Source of the DNA: Treponema sp.
Lineage (GTDB): Bacteria > Spirochaetota > Spirochaetia > Treponematales > Breznakiellaceae
DNA: 33,900 nucleotides
Assembly: GCA_031278715.1 (NCBI GenBank)
Contig: JAITJW010000180.1
Coordinates: 1 to 33,900 of the forward strand
Reading direction: 5' to 3'
Below, one piece after another: positions 20,924 through 31,240 of this stretch. The position numbers and the translations under genes were made by a program. The notes below the pieces were generated by a model. The model saw nothing but the letters and a program-made list of their open reading frames with translations. It had not been told where the DNA came from and did no database searches. Position 1 is the first letter of the stretch. Each line of letters opens with the position of its first letter.

Positions 20924-22737
20924 GCCGTATCGCCCAATCAACCATACAGGAAGTTGAAAACAAACTGGACGCCCTGGCGGTAGTGGAAGATTACGTCCGT
21001 TTGGAGAAAAAGGGGGGGCGCTACTGGGGCCGCTGCCCGTTTCACGCGGGGGGGCAGGAACGAACCCCCTCGTTTACCGTAGACCCCGACAGGAAGATGT
21101 ACTACTGTTTCGGCTGCCAGCAGGGGGGAAGCGTCATCAAGTTCATCATGGAGATGGACAAACTTACCTTTCCGGAGGCGATTGAAACCCTGGCCCGGCG
21201 TTTCGGCGTGGAGATCCTGAGGGAAGGGGGGGACGCGGAGGAGGTAGATCAGGAAAAAAACAACCGAATCCAGGGATTTATCGATCTGTACCGGGGGGTT
21301 TCGGTTAGTTTTCAGTACTTCCTGATGGAACGATCCGAAGGTGAAGCGGCAAAACAGTATATCCTTTCCAGAGGAATCGACGCGGATCTGATAAACCGCT
21401 TCAAATTGGGCTACGCCCCGGCGGATCGCGGCTGGCTTTTTGGTTTTTTAACAAAAAAAGGCTTTTCCGAAAACCTCTTGGCCGCCTCCGGCCTCTTTTC
21501 CGAACGTTATCCCCGCTCTTCTTTCTTCTCCGACCGGCTTATGTTCCCCATAGCAGACCGCCAGGGCCGGATTGTGGCCTTCGGCGGCAGGATCATCCGG
21601 GGGGACGGACCCAAATACCTCAACAGCCGGGAGACGGAACTGTACCACAAGGGCCAAACCCTATTCGCCATCAACCTTGCCCTGCCGGAAATACGCAGAA
21701 CCAAGGCCGCCTACCTTGCGGAAGGCTATATGGATGTCATCGCCCTCCACCAGGCGGGGATCACCAACGCCGTAGCCCCCCTGGGAACCGCCTTCACCGA
21801 CGATCAGGCCCGGCTTTTGGGCCGCTGGGCGGAACAGGTAAACCTGGTTTTCGATTCCGACGAAGCCGGCCAGAACGCCGCCGTAAAGGCCATCATGACC
21901 TGCCGGAGGAACGGCCTTGTCTGCAGGGTGATCGTTCCGGGCGGCGAAGACCCGGACAGGGGCCCGGCCAAGGACCCGGCGGATATTTTGAAATTTCAAG
22001 GTCCCGAAGCATTGCAAAAACAGATGGAATGTTTTATATTAGACTTTGAGTATCTTGTCGCCCGCGGCAGGCGGCTTTACGGCAGTTCCGGATCGGAGGG
22101 AAAGGCTATTGCCTTTTTGTTTCCGTACATGGAGGCCCTTGAATCGGAAGTATCACGTGACGCGTGTATCAACGCCGTCGCGGGTGCCTTTGGAGTTGAC
22201 CGCGCGGTAATCCTGAATGACTATAACCGGAGGTTTACCGGCAAAAAAGTACCACGACTGGAAGATAAAAAGGAGGATTGGGGACTTCTGCGGACAACTG
22301 ATGAATTGAGCCTGCTTACTCTGGTAATGGTAAATTCGTCGTTGTATCCGGTTTTTCGCAGGGAAGTAAACAAGGACGAGATAGAGGACGTGGCCGCAAA
22401 AGAGCTCTTCATCGCCATGGAAGAGTGTTATATTCGTGATGAAAACGGTCCCGATGCCCTTCTGTCCCGTATCAGTTCGCCGTCCCTGAGGAACTATGTG
22501 GCCAGCAAAGGAATCTCTAAAGAGTTTTCGGGGAACCCCGAACAGCTTATGAGAGATGGCATTAAAAAACTCAGTCAAAAAAAGCTCAAGCGCAGGCTTT
22601 CCGAAATAGCGGCGGAACTGTACGGTCTTGAGCACAATCCCGCCATAGAAAGGCGGGAAAGCCGGCTTGATGAACTTCTGGTAGAGAAGATGCACATTGA
22701 TGCCGAACTGCGCCGCTTGAAGGAAGGAAAGATATGA
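20920..22737 (+). CDS. dnaG: DNA primase DnaG
   Basis: Makes RNA primers for chromosome replication. The 605-aa protein has the CHC2 zinc finger (C39, H42, C63, C66), then the primase core. TOPRIM motifs are EGYMDV (E268) and VFDSDEAG (D312, D314). [20 protein letters not shown] is the conserved primase segment. A C-terminal helicase-binding-like region ends [14 protein letters not shown]. The start is GTG 20920, four bases inside mltG. The stop overlaps the rpoD ATG (ATGA), linking replication and transcription genes as in the classical macromolecular-synthesis operon, but without rpsU. Confidence 0.96.
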   Translation: MSRIAQSTIQEVENKLDALAVVEDYVRLEKKGGRYWGRCPFHAGGQERTPSFTVDPDRKMYYCFGCQQGGSVIKFIMEMDKLTFPEAIETLARRFGVEILREGGDAEEVDQEKNNRIQGFIDLYRGVSVSFQYFLMERSEGEAAKQYILSRGIDADLINRFKLGYAPADRGWLFGFLTKKGFSENLLAASGLFSERYPRSSFFSDRLMFPIADRQGRIVAFGGRIIRGDGPKYLNSRETELYHKGQTLFAINLALPEIRRTKAAYLAEGYMDVIALHQAGITNAVAPLGTAFTDDQARLLGRWAEQVNLVFDSDEAGQNAAVKAIMTCRRNGLVCRVIVPGGEDPDRGPAKDPADILKFQGPEALQKQMECFILDFEYLVARGRRLYGSSGSEGKAIAFLFPYMEALESEVSRDACINAVAGAFGVDRAVILNDYNRRFTGKKVPRLEDKKEDWGLLRTTDELSLLTLVMVNSSLYPVFRREVNKDEIEDVAAKELFIAMEECYIRDENGPDALLSRISSPSLRNYVASKGISKEFSGNPEQLMRDGIKKLSQKKLKRRLSEIAAELYGLEHNPAIERRESRLDELLVEKMHIDAELRRLKEGKI

Positions 22738-24488
22738 CCATAACGGAAGTGCAGGTCCAAGATATCACCCTTGATCCCGCGGTTGTGAAACTTGTTGAGT
22801 ATGCCAAAGAGAAAAAAACCCTTTCCTACGAAGAACTCTCGGATTACCTTCCCGAACATATCGCCAATTCGGATAAGATCGAACAAGTGCTGAGCTTGCT
22901 GGAGGCCAGTAACGTTCAGCTTATCGAGGAAGATAGTATCGGAGAAGACGAGGGAGAGACTCGCAAAGGGCCGGGTAACGAAAAAAAACGACTGGTTTAT
23001 AGTGACAAAGAATCTTCGGTGGATGATCCCATCAGACTCTACCTGCGGGAAATCGGCAGGGAAAACCTGCTTACCGCGGAACAGGAAGTGGAGCTTTCCA
23101 AGCAGATGGAGGAAGGGGAAAATATCATCAAAGGGGTGATCAAAAAATCGGGAATGATCATCCCCGAATTTCACCATATTTACCAGAAGATCAACCCCAA
23201 AAAAGATATCCGCGAACTCAACCTTTCAAAAAAAGAGATAACCGAGCAGATGACCGAGCGCCGCCGCCTTTTGCAGAACTACAAAGAGACTGTCAAGTTT
23301 ATCCTGCCGGATCTGAAAGGGTACATGGATCTTAAGCGGCATATCATCACGCGCGGGGGGAATTTCTTTGAGGATCAGGAACTCCAGGATTTCCGTAACC
23401 GGATCATGAACATAATTAACGATGTGGAGATCCACCAGGAGGAGATCACCGGTTTCTCCGAAAAGTTCATCCAGGCATCCAAGAAGATCAAGCGGTTCCG
23501 TAAAGAGCAGGAACGGATCGAAAAACACCTGCGCGTAGGCTCCCTCAAAGAACTCAGGACTATCGGCCGCAGGCTGACGCTGAGGGAAGAACGGGAACAG
23601 CTAGAGGAAGAACTTGGCCTAAGTTCCGATGAAATCAAAGAGAAAATCCGCCATATCCAGGTAACGGAAAAGAAGATACACCAGATGGAGGCGGAATTTG
23701 AGGAGTCCATCGACAGTATCAACCTTATGGCCAAGGAGATCAGCCGCGGGCGGATCATGATGAAAAACGCCAAAGACCGGCTCATCAAGGCAAATCTGCG
23801 GCTCGTAGTGTCCATCGCCAAAAAATACACAAACCGGGGCCTCCACTTCTTCGACCTTGTCCAGGAAGGCAATATCGGCCTTATCAAAGCCGTGGAGAAA
23901 TTCGAGTATAAAAAAGGCTTCAAGTTTTCCACCTATGCCACCTGGTGGATCAGGCAGGCCATTACCCGGTCCATCTCGGATCAGGCCCGTACCATCCGGG
24001 TACCGGTCCACATGATCGAGCAGATCAACAAGGTGGTTCGGGAAAGCCGGCAGCTTATGCAGGTCCTGGGCCGGGAACCTACGGACGAGGAAATCGCCGA
24101 ACGCCTGGGCTGGGTGGCCCAAAAAGTCAAGGCGGTAAAGAACGTCGCACGGGAACCAATAAGCCTGGAAACCCCGATTGGCGAAGAAGAAGACTCCCTC
24201 CTGGGAGACTTCATCGAGGATAAGGATGTGGAGAATCCCGCCAACCAGACCGCCTTTACCCTGTTGCAGAACCATATCTCCAAAGTCCTGTCTACACTTC
24301 CGGCACGGGAACAGGAAGTCCTCAAGATGCGCTTCGGTCTGGACGACGGTTATTCCCTTACCCTGGAAGAAGTGGGGCTTTATTTTAATGTTACGCGGGA
24401 ACGCATCCGCCAGATCGAGGCCAAAGCCCTCAGACGGTTGCGGCATCCCATACGAAGTCGGAAACTAAAAGACTACCTGGATCATTAG
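22734..24488 (+). CDS. rpoD: RNA polymerase primary sigma factor (sigma-70, RpoD)
   Basis: The housekeeping sigma factor, 584 aa. A region 1.1-like N-terminal domain (about 10-65) is followed by region 1.2 ([28 protein letters not shown], about 98-125) and a long charged non-conserved region (about 150-340). Region 2 (about 350-425) has [25 protein letters not shown] and the -10-binding [15 protein letters not shown]. Region 3 follows, then region 4 with the -35-binding helix-turn-helix [25 protein letters not shown] (about 541-566). The ATGA overlap with dnaG supports the start. Confidence 0.97.
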   Translation: MTITEVQVQDITLDPAVVKLVEYAKEKKTLSYEELSDYLPEHIANSDKIEQVLSLLEASNVQLIEEDSIGEDEGETRKGPGNEKKRLVYSDKESSVDDPIRLYLREIGRENLLTAEQEVELSKQMEEGENIIKGVIKKSGMIIPEFHHIYQKINPKKDIRELNLSKKEITEQMTERRRLLQNYKETVKFILPDLKGYMDLKRHIITRGGNFFEDQELQDFRNRIMNIINDVEIHQEEITGFSEKFIQASKKIKRFRKEQERIEKHLRVGSLKELRTIGRRLTLREEREQLEEELGLSSDEIKEKIRHIQVTEKKIHQMEAEFEESIDSINLMAKEISRGRIMMKNAKDRLIKANLRLVVSIAKKYTNRGLHFFDLVQEGNIGLIKAVEKFEYKKGFKFSTYATWWIRQAITRSISDQARTIRVPVHMIEQINKVVRESRQLMQVLGREPTDEEIAERLGWVAQKVKAVKNVAREPISLETPIGEEEDSLLGDFIEDKDVENPANQTAFTLLQNHISKVLSTLPAREQEVLKMRFGLDDGYSLTLEEVGLYFNVTRERIRQIEAKALRRLRHPIRSRKLKDYLDH

Positions 24489-24501
24489 GGGGATCTCACC
24501 A

Positions 24502-25338
24502 ATGGAAGACGTGTTCAAGAAACTGCAAATCCTTCAGGATATTTTGTCGGAAAAGATAAAGCTGGAACAGGATATCCAGGAAATACCCAAAATCCTGGTA
24601 ACCCAGGAGGAAATACTGTCCCGGTTCAAACGGTCATTCGTGGAAAAAAACCTGGAATACGAAAAAACCAGGACCGCCGAGGCGGAATTCCGCAATTTGC
24701 TGGCGGAGGCCGAGGCCCTGCGGGAAAAATCAGAAAAATACATGGACTCGGTAACCACGCAACGGGAATACGAGGCCCTGGAAAAGGAAATTCGGGACGC
24801 CACGGAAAAAGAACAGCAGTACCGCAAAGATCTGCAGCGGGAAGAACGGTTCCTTGCGGACCTGGACGGGCAGCTTAAGGAGACCAACGCCCTTATTGAG
24901 CAGCAGGAGGCGGAACTGGTTACCCACCGCGCGGGAATCGGGGCGGAGATAGCGGAAAAAAAGGCCAAAATGAAAGCCCTGAGCGCCCAGGAAAAAGAAC
25001 TTACCGCCAATATGGATTCGGAGGTCCTGTTTAAGTTTGAACGGATCATCCGCAACAAAATGGGCCGGGGTATTGTGGCCATCCGGGGCGGGGTCTGTAT
25101 GGGCTGCCACATGATCCTGCCGGTTCAGTTTGCCAACAACGTACGCCAGGGGGAAGAGATCGTCTTCTGCCCCTACTGTTCGCGGATTCTTTGCTACGAA
25201 GAAACGGAAGATGGGCAGGAGGAGTTCTTCAGCATAGAGGATTCCGGAAGCCTTTCCGACCTTGACGATATGGAAGAGGAGGAATTTGAGGAAGAGGAAG
25301 AAGAGGAAGAAAAAGTAAACGTCGATTACGAAGAATAA
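24502..25338 (+). CDS. Coiled-coil zinc-ribbon protein, CdsZ-like (zf-RING_7 family)
   Basis: A 278-aa protein with long N-terminal coiled coils (about 5-170, rich in E, K, L) and a C4 zinc ribbon: C199-M-G-C202 and C223-P-Y-C226. This is the CdsZ/DUF164 family, linked to secretion or nucleic-acid processes in different bacteria; the role here is unknown. The C-terminus from about 240 is a run of Asp/Glu (EEEEFEEEEEEEEK), which is unusually acidic. Start ATG 24502 has AGGGGG about nine bases upstream. It lies 13 bases after rpoD and is followed 18 bases later by the RNase P RNA. Confidence 0.85.
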   Translation: MEDVFKKLQILQDILSEKIKLEQDIQEIPKILVTQEEILSRFKRSFVEKNLEYEKTRTAEAEFRNLLAEAEALREKSEKYMDSVTTQREYEALEKEIRDATEKEQQYRKDLQREERFLADLDGQLKETNALIEQQEAELVTHRAGIGAEIAEKKAKMKALSAQEKELTANMDSEVLFKFERIIRNKMGRGIVAIRGGVCMGCHMILPVQFANNVRQGEEIVFCPYCSRILCYEETEDGQEEFFSIEDSGSLSDLDDMEEEEFEEEEEEEEKVNVDYEE

Positions 25339-25356
25339 TTGAAGTAGGTTTTTATG

Positions 25357-25832
25357 ACGATGAACCGTTCAGCCGCGGCGGCCTCAAGAAAGCCCTTTCC
25401 GTGTTTACACGGGGGCATGAGCGCCGTCCGAGGAAAGTCCGGGCTCCGCAGGGCATGATGCCGGGTAACACCCGGGCGGAAAACACGGATCGGATTGGGG
25501 TTTACCCTTGAAGATATCCTGTTTTCCGACAGAAAGTGCAACAGAAAGCAAACCGTGAAGAAGGGCTACGGCCCTTCCCACAAGGGTGAAACGGCGGGGT
25601 AAGAGCCCACCGCGGTACCGGTAACGGTACCGGTCAGGCAAACCTCATCAGGAGCAAAATCAAGCGGCGCCGCAAAAGCGTAAGCTTTTTGCGCCAATTG
25701 CCCGTTGGTCAAGCGCAGGTAGATTGCCGGGGGCGTCCCCGGAGGCCGTCCGTAAGGCCGGTCCAAGACAGATGGCTGACAGGGCCGCCCGGTGGCGGTC
25801 CTGATAACAGAACCCGGCTTATGGTTCATCGT
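25357..25832 (+). ncRNA. rnpB: RNase P RNA (bacterial type A)
   Basis: The catalytic RNA that trims tRNA 5' ends. The 5' conserved block GAGGAAAGTCCGGGCTCC (25430-25447) and the 3' block ACAGAACCCGGCTTAT (25807-25822) form the P4 core. Other conserved pieces are ggtgaaacggcggggtaagagcccaccg (about 25585-25613, given as its span), ggcaaacctc and ggagcaaaatc. P1 is a 10-bp pairing of acgatgaacc (25357-25366) with ggttcatcgt (25823-25832), so the ends are well fixed, giving about 476 nt. That is longer than the usual 350-420. The extra length includes a hairpin gcaaaagc-gtaa-gctttttgc (about 25673-25693). A P3 hairpin ccgtg-ttta-cacgg is seen at 25400-25413. All open frames in this interval are spurious. 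Confidence 0.95.
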
Positions 25833-25838
25833 TTTTTT
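25823..25838 (+). terminator. Possible rnpB 3' end: P1 strand followed by T-run
   Basis: Seven T residues (25832-25838) directly follow the 3' strand of P1. A second weak hairpin (tccgg 25853-25857 with ccgga 25863-25867) lies downstream and is followed by TTTT at 25874-25877. Either could end rnpB transcription. Confidence 0.35.
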
Positions 25839-25928
25839 GTCTCCGCTACCCCTCCGGAACACCCGGAAACCCTGTTTTAGGCATGTATCATAGTCCACAA
25901 CAGAGTTTATATGCCCCTGTCCGCTTAA

Positions 25929-25956
25929 TTGACTTAGTACTTCTTTTTACGATAAA
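25929..25956 (+). promoter_or_regulatory. Candidate promoter before the TPR/mre operon
   Basis: TTGACT (25929-25934) and GATAAA (25951-25956) are separated by 16 bases. This would start transcription at about 25963, only a few bases before ATG 25967. The weak -10 and short leader keep confidence low. Confidence 0.25.
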
Positions 25957-25966
25957 GTAGGTGAGA

Positions 25967-26917
25967 ATGTTTAAGGAAAAAAGGTATTTTGGTCCTCGCT
26001 ATCACCGATCCTACGTTTTCCGCTGGGTTTTGGTGTTTGTGTTTGCCTTATTTCTGACTTCCGCAGCCGTCCTGTCAGTTATTACCCTGCAAGACCGGCT
26101 GGGCAAAGCCGGGAAGGAGATGCTTGCCCTTTGGGAAGCGGGCGCCTACACGGAGGCATTTGAATTCAGCAGGCTGGAGCTAAGCAGCAGGCCGCTGGAC
26201 TACCTTGCCCTTACCATCAATGGTTTCTCCGCCTACCAGCTTGGAATTGCCCAGATCAACAGTTCCGATACCCTTGCGTACATTGACCGTTGTGTCTGGT
26301 CCCTCAGGAAGGCCCTGCTTTCCAGGCGCCCTTCCAATACCGGGGAACTCTTCTACGTCCTTGGCAAAGCTTACTACCACAAAGGTCCCGCCTTTGCGGA
26401 CCTGGCGGTGTATTTTTTGGAAAAAGCCCAGTCTCTGTCCTTTAAGGCGCGGGATCTGTATGAATTCCTGGGGCTTTCCTATGCGTCAATCAAGGATTAC
26501 CGATCCAGTATTGCGGCCTTTGCCCAGGTGCTGGAACCGGCGGAAACGGGGGACTCGGATCTCCTGCTTATCTCCATTGCCCGGTCCTACATGGCCTTGG
26601 GAAGGGACCAGGAGGAGACGCTCGCCCCGGCCAAACCTTATCTGCTGCGCTGTATAGACACATCCCGGGACTCGGTGGCTATTACGACGGCACGGCTTCT
26701 CTATGCCGAAATACTCATGGAGGAGGGGAGTGTTGGAGAAGCGGAGATGCAATACCAGCTTATTTTGGATGAAACCGGCGGAAATGCCGAGGCTTACTAT
26801 CAATTGGGTGAATTATACGCCGCCCGGGGCGATACTGCCCGGGCGCGGGCGGAGTGGCGGCGAGCGGTCCGCCTTGATCCGGTTCACAAAAAAGCGCGTC
26901 TGCGTTTGAACATGTAA
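25967..26917 (+). CDS. Membrane-anchored TPR-repeat protein
   Basis: A 316-aa protein with a basic N-terminus, one membrane segment (about 18-43, [23 protein letters not shown]) and then helical repeats of the tetratricopeptide type. The clearest is the last ([31 protein letters not shown], about 275-305); earlier, more divergent repeats span about 55-250 ([45 protein letters not shown]). TPR proteins are protein-binding scaffolds, and its place directly before mreB suggests a role with the cell-elongation machinery (inference). ATG 25967 or GTG 25961 could start it. Confidence 0.8.
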   Translation: MFKEKRYFGPRYHRSYVFRWVLVFVFALFLTSAAVLSVITLQDRLGKAGKEMLALWEAGAYTEAFEFSRLELSSRPLDYLALTINGFSAYQLGIAQINSSDTLAYIDRCVWSLRKALLSRRPSNTGELFYVLGKAYYHKGPAFADLAVYFLEKAQSLSFKARDLYEFLGLSYASIKDYRSSIAAFAQVLEPAETGDSDLLLISIARSYMALGRDQEETLAPAKPYLLRCIDTSRDSVAITTARLLYAEILMEEGSVGEAEMQYQLILDETGGNAEAYYQLGELYAARGDTARARAEWRRAVRLDPVHKKARLRLNM

Positions 26918-26924
26918 TACAGAA

Positions 26925-26940
26925 GGCGCGTCGAAGCGCC
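26925..26940 (+). other. GC-rich hairpin between the TPR gene and mreB
   Basis: The stem ggcgc (26925-26929) pairs with gcgcc (26936-26940) around a six-base loop. No T-run follows, so it is not a standard terminator. It lies 25 bases before the mreB ATG and could affect mRNA stability or translation. Confidence 0.3.
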
Positions 26941-26964
26941 GGACGGGGATACACAGAGGATACT

Positions 26965-27993
26965 ATGTTTGGGAAAAATTCTTCAGATATCGGAATAGAT
27001 TTGGGAACCTGCAATACCCTTATTTACATACGGGGAAAAGGCATTGTTCTTAATGAGCCGTCGGTAGTGGCCGTGGAACGGGGTACCAGGAAGGTGGTGG
27101 CCGTAGGGTCGGATGCAAAACGGATGCTCTGGAAGACCCCGGAAGATATTATCGCCATCAGACCCCTGCGGGATGGGGTTATCGCGGACCTTGAATCCAC
27201 GGAAAAAATGATGCGTTACTTCATCTCTAAAGCCCTGCCCCGTTACCGTTTTGTAAAGCCCCGCATGGTAATCGGCATTCCTTCCTGCATAACCGAAGTG
27301 GAACGCCGGGCGGTGGAGGAAAGCGCCTACAAATCGGGGGCGCGGGAAGTCATTGTCATCGAAGAAAGCCGGGCCGCGGCCATCGGCGCGGGCATTCCCA
27401 TATTTGAACCCGCCGGCCACATGATCTGCGATATTGGCGGCGGAACCACGGAGATCTCCGTTATATCCCTGGGGGGCATGGTCGTTACCAACGCCATTCG
27501 CCTGGGCGGGGACGAATTCAACGAAGCCATCATCAAACATGTCCGCAGCGTCCACAACCTTATCATCGGTGAGCAAACTGCCGAGCGGCTTAAAATCGAA
27601 ATCGGCAATGCCTCTCCGGACAAGACCATCGAGAAGGTGGAAATTAAGGGAACCGACGCCATAACGGGCCTTCCCCGGCGGCTGGAGATCGATTCGGTGG
27701 AGGTACGGGACGCCCTGCACGATCCTATCACCCAGATTGTGGAAGAAATCAAAGCAACCTTGGGGAAGACCCCACCGGAGCTGGCAGCGGACATTGTGGA
27801 ACGCGGCATCGTGATGACCGGAGGGGGATCCCTCCTCAAGGGCCTGGATAAACTAATCGGAAAAGAAACCGGCGTACCGGTTATTCTGGCGGAATCCCCG
27901 CTGGACTGTGTCGCCCTGGGGGCGGGAAAATACTTTGAATACGCCAGGGGTTTTGATAACACCCGCAGTATTTATGACAATCTAAACGGTTAA
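26965..27993 (+). CDS. mreB: Rod-shape-determining actin homologue MreB
   Basis: A cytoskeletal ATPase forming filaments under the membrane that guide lateral wall synthesis. The 342-aa length is typical. Motifs are phosphate-1 [10 protein letters not shown] (10-19), [52 protein letters not shown], phosphate-2 [19 protein letters not shown] (about 153-171) and adenosine-binding [21 protein letters not shown] lies a suitable distance before ATG 26965. It starts the mreBCD set. Confidence 0.97.
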   Translation: MFGKNSSDIGIDLGTCNTLIYIRGKGIVLNEPSVVAVERGTRKVVAVGSDAKRMLWKTPEDIIAIRPLRDGVIADLESTEKMMRYFISKALPRYRFVKPRMVIGIPSCITEVERRAVEESAYKSGAREVIVIEESRAAAIGAGIPIFEPAGHMICDIGGGTTEISVISLGGMVVTNAIRLGGDEFNEAIIKHVRSVHNLIIGEQTAERLKIEIGNASPDKTIEKVEIKGTDAITGLPRRLEIDSVEVRDALHDPITQIVEEIKATLGKTPPELAADIVERGIVMTGGGSLLKGLDKLIGKETGVPVILAESPLDCVALGAGKYFEYARGFDNTRSIYDNLNG

Positions 27994-28000
27994 TGGGGAC

Positions 28001-28867
28001 ATGGCCATCAAGGGAAAAAAGAGAAGCGGGGCTCGTTTTGGTTTAACTTCCTATGTTTTTGCAGCTCTGGTCATAGGTTCTTTTTCGCTGCTTCTCTTTT
28101 CTACCCGCAGTTTCGTTGTGGACATTAAAGACATGGGGTTAAGCCTCTTTTCCGGCATCCGGGGCGGAATTTACGAAATAGGTTCCCTTGTTTCCCGTAC
28201 CGTTCTTTCTATTCAGGAACTGGCCAGCCTGCGCCGTGAATATGCCGAACTGAACGGCCGCCTGGCCCGTTATGAACAGCTTGAGCGGACTGCGGCGGAG
28301 ATCAGGCAGGAGAATACCCGGCTGCGGGAACAGTTGGATTTTTCCCAATCGCTCAGCTATCTTCACATTCCTGCGGAGATTATCGGCCGCGATCCTGACA
28401 ACCTTTTTTCCGCTCTGGTGATCAACAAGGGTAAATACTCAGGGGTGGAGAACAACATGGCGGTGATCGCCTGGCAGAACGGTGTTCAGGGACTGGTGGG
28501 TAAGGTCGTTCAAACCGGGCAGTTTGAAAGCCTGGTGATGCCTGTTTACGATGTCAGTTCTTTTGTTTCATCCCGCTTTTCCGTATCCCGGTATGACGGA
28601 ATCGTGGAAGGGCAGGGTGGTGCCGATGTTCCCCTGCGGATGCGCTTTATCAGAAAACGGGCCCGTGACGAAATAAGTTTTGGGGATCTTGTCGTTACCA
28701 ACGGCTCAGGCGGTGTTTATCCCGGAGGGATAAGTGTCGGGCGGGTTAATGCCATCTACTACCAGGATTATGAAATATCTATGGAGGTGGATCTGGATAG
28801 CGTTATTGATTTTTCCCGCCTTGAGTATGTAGTTGTCATTGGCAAAGGGGAACAGGACGATGGCTAA
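28001..28867 (+). CDS. mreC: Rod-shape-determining protein MreC
   Basis: A bitopic elongasome protein that activates PBP2. It has 288 aa, with a basic N-terminus, one membrane segment (about 17-35), a coiled coil (about 68-110, LASLRREYAELNGRLARYEQLERTAAEIRQENTRLREQL by span) and the periplasmic beta domain (AEIIGRDPDNLFSALVINKGKYSGVENNMAVI, then DLVVTNGSGGVYPGGISVGRV). It begins seven bases after the mreB stop, and its end overlaps the mreD start by eight bases. Confidence 0.94.
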   Translation: MAIKGKKRSGARFGLTSYVFAALVIGSFSLLLFSTRSFVVDIKDMGLSLFSGIRGGIYEIGSLVSRTVLSIQELASLRREYAELNGRLARYEQLERTAAEIRQENTRLREQLDFSQSLSYLHIPAEIIGRDPDNLFSALVINKGKYSGVENNMAVIAWQNGVQGLVGKVVQTGQFESLVMPVYDVSSFVSSRFSVSRYDGIVEGQGGADVPLRMRFIRKRARDEISFGDLVVTNGSGGVYPGGISVGRVNAIYYQDYEISMEVDLDSVIDFSRLEYVVVIGKGEQDDG

Positions 28868-29363
28868 GAATGTAGCCTGGGCAGCGGTCTTCTCCCTGGT
28901 GGCCGCCCTGCTTCAATCCACGTTGTTTTTCCACCTTTCCCTCTACCATACCATTCCGGATTTTACCCTGGGGATCGTCGTTTACAGTGCCTATGTAAAC
29001 GGTACGATGACCGGGCAGCTTTCCGGTTTTTTTTCCGGCCTTCTTTTGGACTTTATTTCCAACGCGCCCTTGGGCCTGAATGCCCTAATCCGTACTGTCA
29101 TGGGGGCAGTTACAGGATTATTAAAGGGTACTTTCTTTCTTGATACGGTGGTTCTCCCCATGATCCTCTGTGCCGCGGCAACGCTGTTCAAGGCGCTCAT
29201 GCTTTTTTTACTCAACCTGCTCCTGGCCGGTGCAGTCCCGTCTTACTCCCTTGCCGCTCCAACCCTGTGGATCGAACTCCTGCTGAACACCGCAAGCGCG
29301 CCGTTTCTGTTTGGTTTGTTAAAACTGTTCCAGCCCCTCCTCGTAGGGAAAGGTGATAATTGA
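28860..29363 (+). CDS. mreD: Rod-shape-determining protein MreD
   Basis: A small integral membrane elongasome protein, 167 aa with five or six hydrophobic segments. The MreD pattern is seen in PDFTLGIVVYSAYVNGTMTGQLSGFFSGLLLDFISNAPLGLNAL (about 32-75, given as span) and in KALMLFLLNLLL. ATG 28860 is preferred to an upstream alternative at 28833 because MAKNVAWAAVF gives a normal N-terminus and overlaps mreC by only eight bases. Its TGA overlaps the PBP2 ATG (TGATG). Confidence 0.9.
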   Translation: MAKNVAWAAVFSLVAALLQSTLFFHLSLYHTIPDFTLGIVVYSAYVNGTMTGQLSGFFSGLLLDFISNAPLGLNALIRTVMGAVTGLLKGTFFLDTVVLPMILCAAATLFKALMLFLLNLLLAGAVPSYSLAAPTLWIELLLNTASAPFLFGLLKLFQPLLVGKGDN

Positions 29364-31240
29364 TGCCCCAGCTTGATGAAGATGACAGCCTGTCCAGATC
29401 GGAAAGACGGATACGTATACTGCGTTTGTTTTTCATCGCGGTATTTGTACTTTACGCGGTACGGCTTTTCAGCCTGCAGATCCTAAGCGGGGAACTCTAC
29501 CGTTCCCGCGCGCAGAATATTTCCCGCAGAACCACGGTAATTCCCGCCCAGCGGGGTGAAATTTACGACCGTAGTTTCAGCCAGCCCCTGGTATTGAACA
29601 CCGATTCTTTTGCCGTCAGCATTACTCCCGCCGAGGTACCCTCTGATGAGATCGACAGCCTTTTTGACAGGGTTGCCGCGCTACTGGGAATTTTGCGGGA
29701 ACAGATAGACAGGAAAATTCCCCCGCAGTATTACTACCTGTATCAGCCCGTGGAAATAGCGGTGAATGTAAGTTTTTCCCTTATTTCGGCACTGGCGGAA
29801 AACGCTGATATGCTGCCGGGGGTTTCCTGGCAGTCAAAACCCGTGCGGAACTACGCGGATTCAGGAAGCCTTTCCCATGTTTTGGGTTACATGGGGGACA
29901 TTACCAGGGACGAGCTTACCATGCTCTACAACCGCGGGTATCAGCAGGGGGACAGCATCGGCAAGGCGGGAATTGAGCGCCAATACGATGAGATTCTGCG
30001 GGGAGAAAAGGGTCTGGAGACCCGTACCGTGGATGTCCGGGGACGCCGTATCGCCGGAAACAGCGGCAATACACGGGAGCCTGCGCAGATGGGAAAGAAC
30101 CTGGTCCTCACCATCGACCGTTCAATCCAGACTCTTGCGGAACAGGCGCTTGGACAGCGGATCGGGGCGGTTGTGGTTATGAAGCCCGGTACCGGAGAAA
30201 TCCTCGCTATGGTTTCCTATCCTTGGTACGACCCCAACATCTTCAGCCGCGGCGATATCGGGGCCGAGTACCAAAGCCTCATAAACGATCCCAACAAACC
30301 CTTTCTTAACCGGGCAATTCAATCAAGCTACCCCCCGGCCTCAACATTCAAAATAGTCATGACCACGGGGATTCTTGCGGAAAACGCCTTTCCGCCGGAA
30401 CAGCTGATTGACTGTCAGGGGGAGATAAGCTATGGGGACCGCCAGTGGAGGTGCCATATCAGGCGTCCCGGGCACGGGAAACTCAACCTGCACCAGGCTA
30501 TGGCCCAGTCCTGCGATATTTACTACTGGGTGGTAGGCAGGGATTACCTGGGGGTAGAGAACATTGTATCCTACGCTATGGATTACGGTCTTGGGGAACC
30601 TACCGGCATAGATCTTCCGGGGGAAGTTTCCGGTTTCATACCCACTCCCCAGTGGAAAGAACGGCGCTACCACGACCGCTGGCAGGGGGGGGATACGATG
30701 AACATGGCCATTGGTCAGGGTTATACCCTGGTAACCCCAATCCAAATGGCCAACATGATTGCTATGGTCGTTAACGACGGTAAAGTATATAAACCCCATA
30801 TACTTAAAGAAGTGCGTGATCCCATATCAGGAGCGGTGGAGCAGAGTGTCCGTCCTGAACTGCTTCACGAAAGCATCACCGATAAAAAAGTGTTTGCCGC
30901 GCTGAAAGATGATATGCGGGGAGTTATCAGCGAGGGGACGGCCCGGTTTCCCCTTAACATTAAAAGTGTTGAAATTGCGGGAAAAACCGGTACCGGCGAA
31001 GTAGGCTTACAGGATCGCTGGCATTCATGGTTTGCCGCCTATGCCCCCTATGAAGCCGATTCCGTAGAAGAACAGGTTGTCGTATCCATAATTGTCGAAG
31101 CGACAAATTCCTGGGAATGGTGGGCCCCCTATGCATCGGCGATCATCTTTCAGGGCATATTTGCCGGTCAAAGCTACGAAGAGGCGGTGGCGACCCTGGG
31201 GCTCCAGTACCTTCTGCCCGTCCAAGGGAGGCGTGAGTGA
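29363..31240 (+). CDS. mrdA: Penicillin-binding protein 2 (MrdA), elongasome transpeptidase
   Basis: A class B PBP that cross-links peptidoglycan during elongation. The 625-aa protein has an N-terminal membrane segment (about 20-42), the dimerisation/pedestal domain (RGEIYDRSFSQPLVLN near 57-72) and the transpeptidase domain. Active-site motifs are S327-T-F-K, S383-C-D (in the SxN place; SCD is common in PBP2) and K541-T-G in IAGKTGTGE. A TTG one codon earlier is also open. ATG 29363 is preferred because AAGGTGA lies seven bases upstream. Its TGA overlaps rodA (GTGA). Confidence 0.95.
   Translation: MPQLDEDDSLSRSERRIRILRLFFIAVFVLYAVRLFSLQILSGELYRSRAQNISRRTTVIPAQRGEIYDRSFSQPLVLNTDSFAVSITPAEVPSDEIDSLFDRVAALLGILREQIDRKIPPQYYYLYQPVEIAVNVSFSLISALAENADMLPGVSWQSKPVRNYADSGSLSHVLGYMGDITRDELTMLYNRGYQQGDSIGKAGIERQYDEILRGEKGLETRTVDVRGRRIAGNSGNTREPAQMGKNLVLTIDRSIQTLAEQALGQRIGAVVVMKPGTGEILAMVSYPWYDPNIFSRGDIGAEYQSLINDPNKPFLNRAIQSSYPPASTFKIVMTTGILAENAFPPEQLIDCQGEISYGDRQWRCHIRRPGHGKLNLHQAMAQSCDIYYWVVGRDYLGVENIVSYAMDYGLGEPTGIDLPGEVSGFIPTPQWKERRYHDRWQGGDTMNMAIGQGYTLVTPIQMANMIAMVVNDGKVYKPHILKEVRDPISGAVEQSVRPELLHESITDKKVFAALKDDMRGVISEGTARFPLNIKSVEIAGKTGTGEVGLQDRWHSWFAAYAPYEADSVEEQVVVSIIVEATNSWEWWAPYASAIIFQGIFAGQSYEEAVATLGLQYLLPVQGRRE

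Noticed and set aside
25326-25898. Several open frames on both strands
   Set aside because: They lie within or across the RNase P RNA gene, whose conserved blocks and P1 pairing account for the sequence.
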